A stretch of 10,609 nucleotides of DNA from Clostridiales bacterium (GCA_031285815.1 JAITVM010000254.1:1-10609), one strand, 5' to 3'. Shown: positions 1 to 8,864, numbered from the stretch's first letter. Program-made: numbers and translations. The notes: generated by a model from the sequence alone, not told the origin.

Positions 1-1
1 A

Positions 2-3000
2 GTTAATAATATTTATTTAGATGAAAAGAATAATTTAATTAATATTGACATGATGTCTAAAAATATTATACATGCTAAACATTTTTTTTCATTATCTGAA
101 GAAATTAACATAAATTTTACGTACATAGATACGGTTAATATAAATATTTATTTTGATATCGATTTAAATACCCATGAAAAGCTAAAAAGTATATGGGAAA
201 ATATTGTGTTTATTGTTAAGCGTGACAGCCCGGTTTGTGCCAATTTATTAGAAAGTTCAAATTTTGTAGTAAACGGAAACAAAATTATTGTCAATGTAAA
301 AAATAATGCCTCTTTTATACTTATAAAAAAAGCTGTTGATTTTAAAATAAGGGATTATTTGAAAATGGTATTTAAGGCGGATTTTTTTATAGAATTTAAA
401 GACATTGTTCTATCCCAGGCTGACAGGGAGAAACAAAGGGCAGGGCTAATAGAAAAAGAAGAGGCGTTTATTGGCAATGAGATAAAAAAACCGCCATCAT
501 CAGCTTCTATTAATTACAATAATGTAAACAAAGGCAACCCGGAACAAAATAAATTTTCTTTTAATGAAAATATTGACCGGAGGCGCAGCAATATTAAATA
601 TACTGCCAACTTGGCAGAACAATATAGAAACATCGTAAAGCTCTCTGAAGATTTACAAATTGGGGCTGAAATTATTGTTACCGGCGAAATTTTTGAAATA
701 GATTTAAGGGAAACAAAATCCGGCAAATATTTAGTTAGCTTTTGTATTACTGATAAGGCTAATTCAATTTCTATAAAATTCTTTATAAAACCTGAAAATT
801 ATAACAGCGATTTTAAGGGGCTTATAAAAAATGGCAACCATGTTATTGTTAAAGGTGCCGTTAATGATGATGAATTTTCCCGTGAAGTTAATATTATGGC
901 TAAGGAAATCGGCCCATTAGAAAAACCGGCCCTGCGCATGGACAATGAAGAAGAAAAACGTGTAGAGCTACACCTACATACCCACATGAGCTCTATGGAC
1001 GGGATATCCAGTACAAAATCACTTATTGAGCGCGCTATATACTGGGGGCATAAAGCAATTGCCATAACTGACCATGGGGTTGTCCAGGCCTTTCCGGAAG
1101 CCCTTGACATTTGCAATAAAAACAAAGGCAAGATAAAGATAATATATGGCGTTGAGGCGTATTTAGTTGATGATTTAGGCGCAATTGTGGAATCGCCCAA
1201 ATCCCAGCCGTTGGATACAGAATATGTAGTATTTGATATAGAAACCACAGGTCTTTCAAATTCTACCGACCATATAATTGAAATTGGCGCAGTAAAATTA
1301 AGGGGCGGCCAAGTTTTCGAATCATTTAATACATTTGTTAACCCCAATATTAAAATACCTGAGAAAATAACAGAATTGACTAATATTACTGATGATATGC
1401 TGGTAGGTGCCCCCGATATAAGGGAAGCGCTTACTGATTTTTTAACTTTTGTTGGCGGGTCTGTGCTGGTTGCCCATAATGCAAGCTTTGATACAGGCTT
1501 TATTAGGGCGGCGGCTGGCAGGATTAATATTAGCATACAGAATACTGTATTGGATACATTGGAGCTATCTAGGCTATTGCTACCAGAACTTTCGCGCCAT
1601 AAATTAAATATCATAGCCGGGCACATGGGGGTTAGCCTAGAGAACCACCACCGTGCCTGCGATGACGCTAAAGCAACTGCTGAAATTTATATAAAATTTA
1701 TTGATATGCTAAAGGCTCAAGGCGTAAACAATTTAGATGGCATTAATATATTTGCATCTAATAAAATAGACAAGAAAAAACTGAAAACATACCATGCAAT
1801 TATATTGGTTAAAAATTATATTGGCTTACGGAATTTATATGAACTAATATCAAAATCCCATTTGGAATACTTTTATAGGCGCCCAAGGATACCAAAATCA
1901 GAATTTATTAAGCTAAGGGAAGGGCTGATATTAGGTAGTGCTTGTGAGGCCGGGGAAATTTTTCAAGCTGTGTATGAAAAAAAGCCAACTGAATTTATTA
2001 AGGCGCTTGTGGATTTTTATGATTACTTAGAGGTACAGCCAATAGAAAACAATATGTTTATGCTTAGAAACGGCAAGGTCCCAAACCCCCAAGCATTGAT
2101 TAGCCTTAATAAAGAGCTTATCGCCCTAGGTGATATGTATAGCAAACCGGTAGTAGCTACATGTGACGTCCATTTTTTAGATTCTGGCGATGACATCTAC
2201 AGGCGCGTGATAATGTTTGCAGAGGGCTTTAAAGATGCGGACATACAAGCCCCTCTATATTACCGCAATACCGAAGAAATGTTTAAGGAATTCAATTATT
2301 TGGCCTATGATAAAGCAAAAGAAATAATTGTAACTAACCCAAATATGATTGCCGACATGGTTGAAATTATAAAGCCTATACCAGATGAGACTTTTCCGCC
2401 AAAAATTGATGGGGCAGAGGAAGAGGTTAAAAGGATCTCAATAGAGAAGGCAAAAAGTATTTATGGTAGTAATTTACCTAATATTGTGAATGAACGTTTA
2501 GAAAAAGAGCTGTCTTCGATAATTAAAAATGGTTTTTCAGTAATGTACATAATAGCACAAAAGCTTGTATGGAAATCCCTTGAAGATGGTTACTTAGTTG
2601 GGTCGCGTGGTTCGGTAGGGTCTTCTTTTGTGGCAACGATGCTTAGCATTACTGAGGTAAACCCGCTACAGCCACATTATATTTGCCCTGCCTGTAAATA
2701 TTCTGATTTTGAATCTGATACTGTAAAACAATTTTTAGGTGCCTCCGGTTGCGATATGCCTGATAAGTATTGCCCAAAATGCGGTACATTGTTAAATAAA
2801 GACGGGCATGACATACCGTTTGAAACATTTTTGGGCTTTGACGGTGATAAAGAGCCGGATATAGACTTGAATTTTTCCGGTGAATACCAGGCAAAAGCAC
2901 ATGCCTATACCGAAGAGCTTTTTGGTTCAGGTTATGTTTTTAAAGCAGGTACCATAGGGACTATTGCAGATAAGACAGCCTATGGGTTTGTGAAAAAATA

Positions 3001-4276
3001 TTTTGAGGAAAAAGGCCTTAACGCAAGGCCGGCAGAAATAAACAGGCTCAGGAATGGCTGTACAGGTATAAAAAGGACAACAGGGCAGCACCCCGGGGGG
3101 CTGATGATTGTGCCCACCGGGCATAGCATATATGAATTCTGCCCTATCCAAAGGCCGGCCAATGATGTTAAATCTAATATAACAACAACACATTTTGATT
3201 ACCATTCGATAAGCGGCAGGCTTTTAAAGCTGGATATACTGGGGCACGACGTACCAACTATTATTCGTTATTTACATGATACAACACAAGTAGACCCTAC
3301 CACTGTTGATTTAGGTGACAAAAAAGTAATGTCCCTATTTACGTCCGCCGAAGCGTTGGGCATTAACCTGGACGATATTGGGTGCAAGACGGGCTCCCTT
3401 GGGCTACCTGAATTTGGGACCAGTTTTGTCAGGCAAATGCTATTAGATACAAGCCCGGGGTCTTTTGCTGAGTTAGTAAGGATTTCTGGTTTATCGCATG
3501 GCACAGATGTTTGGTTTAACAATGCGCAAGAACTTATAAAAGATGGCGTAGCAACATTAAAGGAAGTCATCCCGACCCGTGATGATATTATGGTTTATTT
3601 AATCAATAAAGGGGTGGAAAAAAAGGCAGCTTTTAAAATTATGGAAAATGTAAGGAAGGGTAGGGGGCTGACTGAAGACGAAGTTAACACAATGAAAGCC
3701 TCAAATGTCCCGGACTGGTATATAGAATCATGCCGAAGGATTAAATATATGTTTCCAAAAGGCCATGCTGTTGCATATGTAATGATGACTGTACGGATTG
3801 GCTATTTTAAAATTTATTACCCTTATAGCTTCTATGGTGCGGCTTTTTCTGTAAAAGCGGAAGATTTTGATTATGAATTAATGTGCCAAGGTACCGATAA
3901 AGTTTATGCGGAAATTAAAAGGCTTAATAGTATTGGAAAAGAAATTTCCGCTAAGGAAAAAGGGACGCTTACTACTTTAGAGCTGGTTTATGAAATGTAT
4001 AAACGTGGCCTAAAGTTTTTACCACTCGATTTATATAATTCAGACGCAAGAAAATTTAAAGTAACAAGCGAAGGGCTGTTACCGCCCCTCTCATCGGTAC
4101 AGGGGCTTGGTGCAAATGCGGCTGCGGCTATTGTTGCAGCAAGGGGCGATGGTGAATTTTTAACGGTAGAAGAATTTCGGAATAGGGCTAAAACAACAAA
4201 AACTGTAATACAGTTGTTAAAGAAGCTTGATATATTAAAAGGGATTCCGGATACAGACCAGCTTAGTTTTTTTTAA
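2..4276 (+). CDS. polC: DNA polymerase III alpha subunit, Gram-positive PolC type (5' end beyond window)
   Basis: PolC is the replicative polymerase of Firmicutes and carries its own 3'-5' proofreading exonuclease. Counting the ATG at 50 as residue 1, the order is: N-terminal domain, polar linker (about 125-190), OB fold (about 200-290), PHP first half with HLHTH at 308-312, DEDDh exonuclease inserted in PHP (FDIETTGL with D396/E398, D481, H533-H534/D538), PHP second half, zinc ribbon (C879, C882, C908, C911), palm with PDIDLNFSGEYQ (D937, D939) and KLDILGHD (D1062), and a C-terminal QLSFF resembling the clamp-binding QLSLF. The sequence closely matches my recollection of Bacillus PolC throughout the palm. 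No stop lies between 2 and 49, and the upstream residues VNNIYLDEKNNLINID fit the conserved PolC N-terminus, so ATG 50 is probably internal and the real start lies before the window. No frameshift or missing catalytic residue is seen. The stop is TAA at 4274-4276. Confidence 0.97.
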   Translation, partial: VNNIYLDEKNNLINIDMMSKNIIHAKHFFSLSEEININFTYIDTVNINIYFDIDLNTHEKLKSIWENIVFIVKRDSPVCANLLESSNFVVNGNKIIVNVKNNASFILIKKAVDFKIRDYLKMVFKADFFIEFKDIVLSQADREKQRAGLIEKEEAFIGNEIKKPPSSASINYNNVNKGNPEQNKFSFNENIDRRRSNIKYTANLAEQYRNIVKLSEDLQIGAEIIVTGEIFEIDLRETKSGKYLVSFCITDKANSISIKFFIKPENYNSDFKGLIKNGNHVIVKGAVNDDEFSREVNIMAKEIGPLEKPALRMDNEEEKRVELHLHTHMSSMDGISSTKSLIERAIYWGHKAIAITDHGVVQAFPEALDICNKNKGKIKIIYGVEAYLVDDLGAIVESPKSQPLDTEYVVFDIETTGLSNSTDHIIEIGAVKLRGGQVFESFNTFVNPNIKIPEKITELTNITDDMLVGAPDIREALTDFLTFVGGSVLVAHNASFDTGFIRAAAGRINISIQNTVLDTLELSRLLLPELSRHKLNIIAGHMGVSLENHHRACDDAKATAEIYIKFIDMLKAQGVNNLDGINIFASNKIDKKKLKTYHAIILVKNYIGLRNLYELISKSHLEYFYRRPRIPKSEFIKLREGLILGSACEAGEIFQAVYEKKPTEFIKALVDFYDYLEVQPIENNMFMLRNGKVPNPQALISLNKELIALGDMYSKPVVATCDVHFLDSGDDIYRRVIMFAEGFKDADIQAPLYYRNTEEMFKEFNYLAYDKAKEIIVTNPNMIADMVEIIKPIPDETFPPKIDGAEEEVKRISIEKAKSIYGSNLPNIVNERLEKELSSIIKNGFSVMYIIAQKLVWKSLEDGYLVGSRGSVGSSFVATMLSITEVNPLQPHYICPACKYSDFESDTVKQFLGASGCDMPDKYCPKCGTLLNKDGHDIPFETFLGFDGDKEPDIDLNFSGEYQAKAHAYTEELFGSGYVFKAGTIGTIADKTAYGFVKKYFEEKGLNARPAEINRLRNGCTGIKRTTGQHPGGLMIVPTGHSIYEFCPIQRPANDVKSNITTTHFDYHSISGRLLKLDILGHDVPTIIRYLHDTTQVDPTTVDLGDKKVMSLFTSAEALGINLDDIGCKTGSLGLPEFGTSFVRQMLLDTSPGSFAELVRISGLSHGTDVWFNNAQELIKDGVATLKEVIPTRDDIMVYLINKGVEKKAAFKIMENVRKGRGLTEDEVNTMKASNVPDWYIESCRRIKYMFPKGHAVAYVMMTVRIGYFKIYYPYSFYGAAFSVKAEDFDYELMCQGTDKVYAEIKRLNSIGKEISAKEKGTLTTLELVYEMYKRGLKFLPLDLYNSDARKFKVTSEGLLPPLSSVQGLGANAAAAIVAARGDGEFLTVEEFRNRAKTTKTVIQLLKKLDILKGIPDTDQLSFF

Positions 4277-4294
4277 ATTAACTTTATGTTAGAT

Positions 4295-4305
4295 ATGAGG
4301 GTGTG
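4295..4305 (+). promoter_or_regulatory. Ambiguous ribosome binding site and start of the activase gene
   Basis: The sequence ATGAGGGTGTG contains a GAGG at 4297-4300, only 2 bases before the GTG at 4303-4305, which is too close for a normal Shine-Dalgarno spacing. The in-frame ATT at 4306 would sit at a 5-base spacing, and ATC at 4312 is also in frame. There is no in-frame ATG between the upstream TAA (4279-4281) and the conserved first strand of the protein (LGLDIGSTT). Translation must therefore start at a non-ATG codon; GTG 4303 is the conventional choice. Confidence 0.45.
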
Positions 4306-7300
4306 ATTACAATCAAGAAATATAGATTAGGCTTAGACATAGGGTCAACAACTGTTAAGCTTGTGGTCATTGACAATGCGGATAATTTAGTTTTTTCAAA
4401 ATATGAAAGGCATTTTTCAGATATACAGCTAGCAATAAAAAATATTTTGTCTGATGCTAAAAAATCACTTGGGGACATAACCTTTGAGGCGATGATAACA
4501 GGCTCGGGCGGGCTAAATATATCAGCTTGGCTAGGGATACCTTTTCTTCAAGAGGTAGTGGCTGTATCTACGGCGATTGAAACTATAATCCCTGGATGTA
4601 ATGTCGCAATAGAAATTGGCGGCGAAGACGCCAAAATTATGTATTTTAATAACGGTGTTGAACAAAGGATGAATGGGATATGTGCTGGCGGCACAGGGGC
4701 TTTTATAGACCAGATGGCCGCACTTATCCAAACAGATGCAAAAGGGCTTAATGACCTTGCTAAAGAATATAAAACTATTTACCCAATAGCTGCAAGGTGC
4801 GGTGTTTTTGCAAAATCAGATATCCAGCCCCTTATTAATGAAGGGGCAAGTAAAAATGATTTAGCTGTTTCTATATTTCAAGCGGTTGTATCACAAACAA
4901 TAAGTGGTTTAGCATGCGGAATGCCTATAAAAGGCAATGTTGCTTTTTTAGGTGGCCCGTTGCATTTCCTCTCTGAGCTAACTAATAGGTTTATTGATGT
5001 TTTAGGGCTAAAGGGCAGCGAAATAATCGTACCAGAAAATTCCCACCTATATGCTGCCATTGGCTCTGCTTATTCTATAAAACATAATGAATCCTTTACA
5101 TTCTCTGGGCTATTAGAAAGCCTAGAGAACAATAAAATTATTAGCCATGAAATTGCCCGGTTAGACCCGCTATTTAAGGATGAGGATGAATATAATAATT
5201 TTTTGGAGCGGCATAACAAAAATACTGTAAAACGTGAGGATTTAAAATATATTTCAGGGAATGTGTTTTTAGGTATAGATGCCGGAAGCACAACTACTAA
5301 GTTAGCTTTGGTTTCAGAAGATGGGGAAGTCTTATATTCACATTATTCTAATAACCAAGGCAACCCGTTAAAGGTAGTAGCTGAAGTATTAAAAAATTTG
5401 TATGCTATACTGCCGGAAAATATTAAGATAGCCAATTCTTGTGTAACAGGTTACGGGGAATCCCTTTTAAAAGAAGCGTTTAATATTGATATTGGGGAAG
5501 TAGAAACCGTAGCACATTATAAAGCCGCCGCTTTTTTTGAGCCGGATGTTGATTTTATTTTAGATATTGGCGGCCAAGATATGAAATGTATCCGCATTAA
5601 AAATAAAGTAATTGACAATATTTTATTAAATGAGGCTTGTTCTGCCGGTTGTGGGTCATTTATTGAAACCTTTGCAAATGCTATTGGGTATACTGCAAAA
5701 GATTTCGCTAAAATAGCTTTAGATTCAAAAAAACCTATTGACCTTGGTTCAAGGTGTACCGTATTTATGAATTCCAGAGTTAAACAAGCGCAGAAAGAGG
5801 GCGCAGAAGTTTCAGATATTTCGGCAGGCCTTGCATACTCAGTAATAAAAAATGCATTGTTAAAGGTAATTAAAGTAGCGTCGCCAAAAGATTTGGGCGA
5901 AAAAATAGTTGTACAGGGCGGCACATTTTATAATGACGCAGTCCTTAGGTGTTTTGAACAAATAAGCGGCAGCGAAGTAGTCCGCCCAGATATAGCTGGT
6001 ATTATGGGCGCCTTTGGTGCAGCGTTAATCGCAAAAGAAAACTATCAGGAATATTATGTTACAAAATTAGCTACCCTGGATGAGTTGAATAATTTTAATA
6101 TCAAAACAAAAACCGCTAAATGCAATTCTTGTGAGAACCATTGTACGTTAACGGTTAATACCTTCTCAAATAATAAAATGTTTATTTCTGGGAACAGATG
6201 CGAAAAAGGTATTAAGGGGCATTTAGTAAAACCGAAAGCGCAAAAATTGCCAAACTTATTTGAATATAAATATTCGAGGCTTTTTAACTATAAGCCATTG
6301 GATGAAAAAGATGCATCCCGTGGGGTGGTAGGCATCCCGAGGGTACTTAATATGTACGAAAATTACCCATTCTGGCACACATTTTTTACTAGGCTCGGAT
6401 ATAGGGTTGTATTATCGCCACAATCAAATAGGGCCATATATGAAAAAGGTATAGAATCTATGCCTAGCGAATCGGTTTGTTACCCTGCTAAACTTTCCCA
6501 CGGCCATATAACTTGCCTCATAGAGCAGGGGGTTAAATTTATTTTTTACCCATCTGTTTCATATGAGCAAAAAGAGGTTAAGGCTGCTGACTTCAATTAT
6601 AATTGCCCCATAGTTACTTCTTACCCCGAAAATATAAAGAATAATGTTGAGGCTTTAAAGTCTAATAACGTAACTTTTAAAAACCCATTTTTAAATTTAG
6701 GCGACAAAAATTCAGTTATCCGCGTTTTATCAGATGTTTTCCCTTTTGTAGGGAAGGATGAACTTGTAGAAGCGGTAGAGCTTGCTTATATTGAAGATGC
6801 TAAATTTAAAAAAGATATACATATGAAAGGCGAAGAAGTTTTAGCTTTAGTCGAGAAACATAATTTAAAAGCGATTGTTCTTGCCGGGCGCCCTTACCAC
6901 CTTGACCCAGAAATTAACCATGGCATACCAGAATTAATAAATAGTTATGGCTTTGCGGTTTTAACAGAAGATAGTATTTCACACCTGGGCGAAGCTTTAA
7001 TAGATAGGCCTTTAGGTGTACGGGACCAATGGGCATACCATTCTAGGCTATATGCGGCGGCAAGCTATGCTATATATAAAAACAATTTGGATTTAATCCA
7101 ACTAAATTCTTTTGGCTGTGGGCTTGATGCTGTTACTACGGACGAAGTTGAAGAGATAACCCGTTCAGCCGGTAAAATTTATACGCTCCTTAAAATTGAT
7201 GAAATAAATAATTTGGGTGCGGCTAGGATACGCATACGCTCACTTTTAGCAGCTATAAAAGACCGCGACAAAAATCAGGTTTTAGTTGTAGAGCCTAAAA

Positions 7301-8625
7301 AACGCAATAAACGTGTCGTGTTCTCTAAAAAAATGAGAAAAACCCATACAATACTCTGCCCACAAATGTCGCCGGTTCATTTTGACCTGGCTGAAACTGT
7401 ACTTATGTCCGAAGGGTATAACCTAGAAGTATTGCCGGTACCTGATGATAAATCATGTATTGACATAGGGTTAACATATGTAAATAATGATGCATGCTAC
7501 CCTGCAATTATAACGGTCGGGCATATTATGAAAACATTATTGTCCGGAAAGTATGACCTTAATAACATTAGTGTTTTAATTTCCCAAACCGGGGGAGGGT
7601 GCAGGGCTTCAAATTATATAGGCTTCATCAGGAAAGCGCTTAAAAAAGCTAACCTTTCCCATATACCGGTAATATCGGCTTCATTTTCTAAAATAGAAGC
7701 AAACCCAGGGTTTAAATTAAATTTGAGCATTGGGCATAAAGTAGCACAAGCATTGGTCTATGGAGACTTATTTATGAGGGTCCTATACAGAACAAGGCCT
7801 TACGAGCTAATAAAAGGCTCTTGTGAAAAATTATACGACAAGCACCGGCTGGCGGCTAAAAAACAGCTTATTATTGGTGATTTTAAAGAATTTAATAAAA
7901 ATATTGTTGATATAATTAAGGATTTCGATACGATACCCTTAAAAGATGGGCTCGTAAAACCAAAAGTAGGTGTAGTCGGTGAAATTTTAGTTAAATACCA
8001 CCCGACTGCAAATAATAATATTGTCAAATTATTAGAAGATGAAGGGGCAGAAGTTGTCGTACCAGACCTGATTGATTTCTTTTTATACGGCTTCCATAAT
8101 TCAAGCTTTAACTATGCTAATTTAGGCGGTAAAAAATCTTCTATGGTTGTCTCAGAAATGCTGATAAAAATTGTTGAATTTTATAGAAAAACTATGAAGG
8201 AGTCTCTATTGCATAGCAAGAGGTTCCATCCGCCAATCTCGATTAAAAGTGTTGCCAGGCTTGCGGAGCCTATTGTATCGATCGGGAACCAAACAGGCGA
8301 AGGCTGGTTTTTAACTGGTGAAATGGTCAAGTTTATAAAATCGGGTGTAAACAATATTGTTTGCACACAACCTTTTGCATGTTTGCCAAACCACGTTACG
8401 GGCAAAGGTATAATTAAACAACTAAAAGCAAAATACCCCCTTTCTAATATAGTAGCTATTGATTATGATTCTGGGGCCTCTGAAGTTAACCAATTAAATA
8501 GGATTAAATTAATGTTATCTGTTGCACAAAAAAACTTAGACAATACTACATACGACATAAATAATATGTTTGAGGTTGGCACAAATAAAAAAGCTAGGTT
8601 TAACAAAGAACAAATCGATTTTTAA
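4303..8625 (+). CDS. Large fused 2-hydroxyacyl-CoA dehydratase activase / DUF2229 / CoA-dehydratase-like iron-sulphur protein
   Basis: The family (BadF/BadG/BcrA/BcrD and HgdC-type ATPases fused to COG3580/COG3581-type regions) uses ATP hydrolysis to drive low-potential electron transfer in the anaerobic cytoplasm; the substrate of this large fused form is unknown to me. Activase 1 (about 7-262) has LGLDIGSTTVK, GGEDAK, C127 in ICAGGTG and C166 in ARCGVF, the same residue numbers I recall for the [4Fe-4S] ligands of Acidaminococcus HgdC. Activase 2 (about 320-575) has LGIDAGSTTTK, GGQDMK, C446 and C485, again 39 apart. A cysteine knot follows (C607, C610, C614, C633), then a DUF2229-like part (C726, C768, C939) and a C-terminal part (C1065, C1100, C1354, C1360). 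These last two parts seem to repeat each other. No signal peptide or membrane segment is seen. The start is a GTG 26 bases after polC with no terminator between, so co-transcription with polC is likely. Confidence 0.94.
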   Translation: MITIKKYRLGLDIGSTTVKLVVIDNADNLVFSKYERHFSDIQLAIKNILSDAKKSLGDITFEAMITGSGGLNISAWLGIPFLQEVVAVSTAIETIIPGCNVAIEIGGEDAKIMYFNNGVEQRMNGICAGGTGAFIDQMAALIQTDAKGLNDLAKEYKTIYPIAARCGVFAKSDIQPLINEGASKNDLAVSIFQAVVSQTISGLACGMPIKGNVAFLGGPLHFLSELTNRFIDVLGLKGSEIIVPENSHLYAAIGSAYSIKHNESFTFSGLLESLENNKIISHEIARLDPLFKDEDEYNNFLERHNKNTVKREDLKYISGNVFLGIDAGSTTTKLALVSEDGEVLYSHYSNNQGNPLKVVAEVLKNLYAILPENIKIANSCVTGYGESLLKEAFNIDIGEVETVAHYKAAAFFEPDVDFILDIGGQDMKCIRIKNKVIDNILLNEACSAGCGSFIETFANAIGYTAKDFAKIALDSKKPIDLGSRCTVFMNSRVKQAQKEGAEVSDISAGLAYSVIKNALLKVIKVASPKDLGEKIVVQGGTFYNDAVLRCFEQISGSEVVRPDIAGIMGAFGAALIAKENYQEYYVTKLATLDELNNFNIKTKTAKCNSCENHCTLTVNTFSNNKMFISGNRCEKGIKGHLVKPKAQKLPNLFEYKYSRLFNYKPLDEKDASRGVVGIPRVLNMYENYPFWHTFFTRLGYRVVLSPQSNRAIYEKGIESMPSESVCYPAKLSHGHITCLIEQGVKFIFYPSVSYEQKEVKAADFNYNCPIVTSYPENIKNNVEALKSNNVTFKNPFLNLGDKNSVIRVLSDVFPFVGKDELVEAVELAYIEDAKFKKDIHMKGEEVLALVEKHNLKAIVLAGRPYHLDPEINHGIPELINSYGFAVLTEDSISHLGEALIDRPLGVRDQWAYHSRLYAAASYAIYKNNLDLIQLNSFGCGLDAVTTDEVEEITRSAGKIYTLLKIDEINNLGAARIRIRSLLAAIKDRDKNQVLVVEPKKRNKRVVFSKKMRKTHTILCPQMSPVHFDLAETVLMSEGYNLEVLPVPDDKSCIDIGLTYVNNDACYPAIITVGHIMKTLLSGKYDLNNISVLISQTGGGCRASNYIGFIRKALKKANLSHIPVISASFSKIEANPGFKLNLSIGHKVAQALVYGDLFMRVLYRTRPYELIKGSCEKLYDKHRLAAKKQLIIGDFKEFNKNIVDIIKDFDTIPLKDGLVKPKVGVVGEILVKYHPTANNNIVKLLEDEGAEVVVPDLIDFFLYGFHNSSFNYANLGGKKSSMVVSEMLIKIVEFYRKTMKESLLHSKRFHPPISIKSVARLAEPIVSIGNQTGEGWFLTGEMVKFIKSGVNNIVCTQPFACLPNHVTGKGIIKQLKAKYPLSNIVAIDYDSGASEVNQLNRIKLMLSVAQKNLDNTTYDINNMFEVGTNKKARFNKEQIDF

Positions 8626-8645
8626 ATTGTTTTATGTATAAACAA

Positions 8646-8676
8646 AATTTACAACCATAATCATATTATGTAAATT
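8646..8676. repeat. AT-rich inverted repeat in the 3' untranslated region of the activase gene
   Basis: AATTTACA (8646-8653) is matched by TGTAAATT (8669-8676). A second inner pairing, TAAT (8658-8661) with ATTA (8665-8668), closes a three-base loop. It begins 20 bases after the activase stop codon and is not followed by a T tract, so it is not a typical intrinsic terminator. It could protect the 3' end of the mRNA. Confidence 0.4.
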
Positions 8677-8726
8677 CGTATTGGAAGAATAAAATTTGGG
8701 GTAGGGTTGATTTATATTTTCGTATA

Positions 8727-8766
8727 AAAAAATGCGTCTATTATATATAGTATAGATGCATTTTTT
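8727..8766 (+). terminator. Intrinsic terminator of the polC-activase unit, probably bidirectional
   Basis: AAAAAATGCGTCTAT (8727-8741) pairs with ATAGATGCATTTTTT (8752-8766), giving a 15-position stem with a single G-T pair and a 10-base loop. The arms end in a run of A on the left and T on the right, so transcripts from either side would end in a U run. It lies about 100 bases past the activase stop codon. On the other strand it would catch transcripts coming from ynbB, although those would first cross about 300 bases of intergenic sequence. Confidence 0.78.
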
Positions 8767-8769
8767 ATT

Positions 8770-8800
8770 GTTGCCGCAACTTTAATTCCATTACGGCAAC
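8770..8800. repeat. GTTGCCG / CGGCAAC inverted repeat with overlapping short dyad
   Basis: GTTGCCG (8770-8776) and CGGCAAC (8794-8800) form a 7-bp GC-rich stem with a 17-base loop. The left arm also begins a tight dyad, GTTGCCGCAAC (8770-8780), so the arm has two mutually exclusive partners. There is no T tract after it. It follows directly on the terminator at 8727-8766. Confidence 0.4.
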
Positions 8801-8834
8801 GTGGTAATTTCTATATGGTATACATTAAATCCGT

Positions 8835-8848
8835 TTTGCTATAGCAAA
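8835..8848. repeat. Perfect 14-bp palindrome
   Basis: TTTGCTATAGCAAA is identical to its own reverse complement. A perfect palindrome without a loop is more like a dimeric protein-binding site than an RNA hairpin. It lies just upstream of the possible -10 box at 8865-8870, where an operator could sit, but nothing shows that a regulator binds it. Confidence 0.3.
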
Positions 8849-8864
8849 TTGAATAATTATTGTT

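Noticed and set aside
799..1626. A 275-codon open frame on the - strand inside polC
   Set aside because: It lies opposite the highly conserved PHP and exonuclease region of polC, has a serine/isoleucine-rich composition typical of antisense shadows, and matches no family I recognise.
2684..2779. Possible insertion in polC because of the cysteine-rich stretch
   Set aside because: The four-cysteine zinc ribbon is a normal part of PolC just before the PDIDLNFSGEYQ palm motif. The extra cysteine at 901 is a simple substitution.
4284..4478. A 64-codon - strand frame across the start of the activase gene
   Set aside because: It overlaps the conserved ATPase phosphate loop on the other strand and spans the short polC-activase junction; it is a shadow.
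5517..5924. A 135-codon open frame on the - strand inside the activase gene
   Set aside because: It is antisense to the second activase module, whose motifs are clearly intact, and has no ribosome site or recognisable domain.
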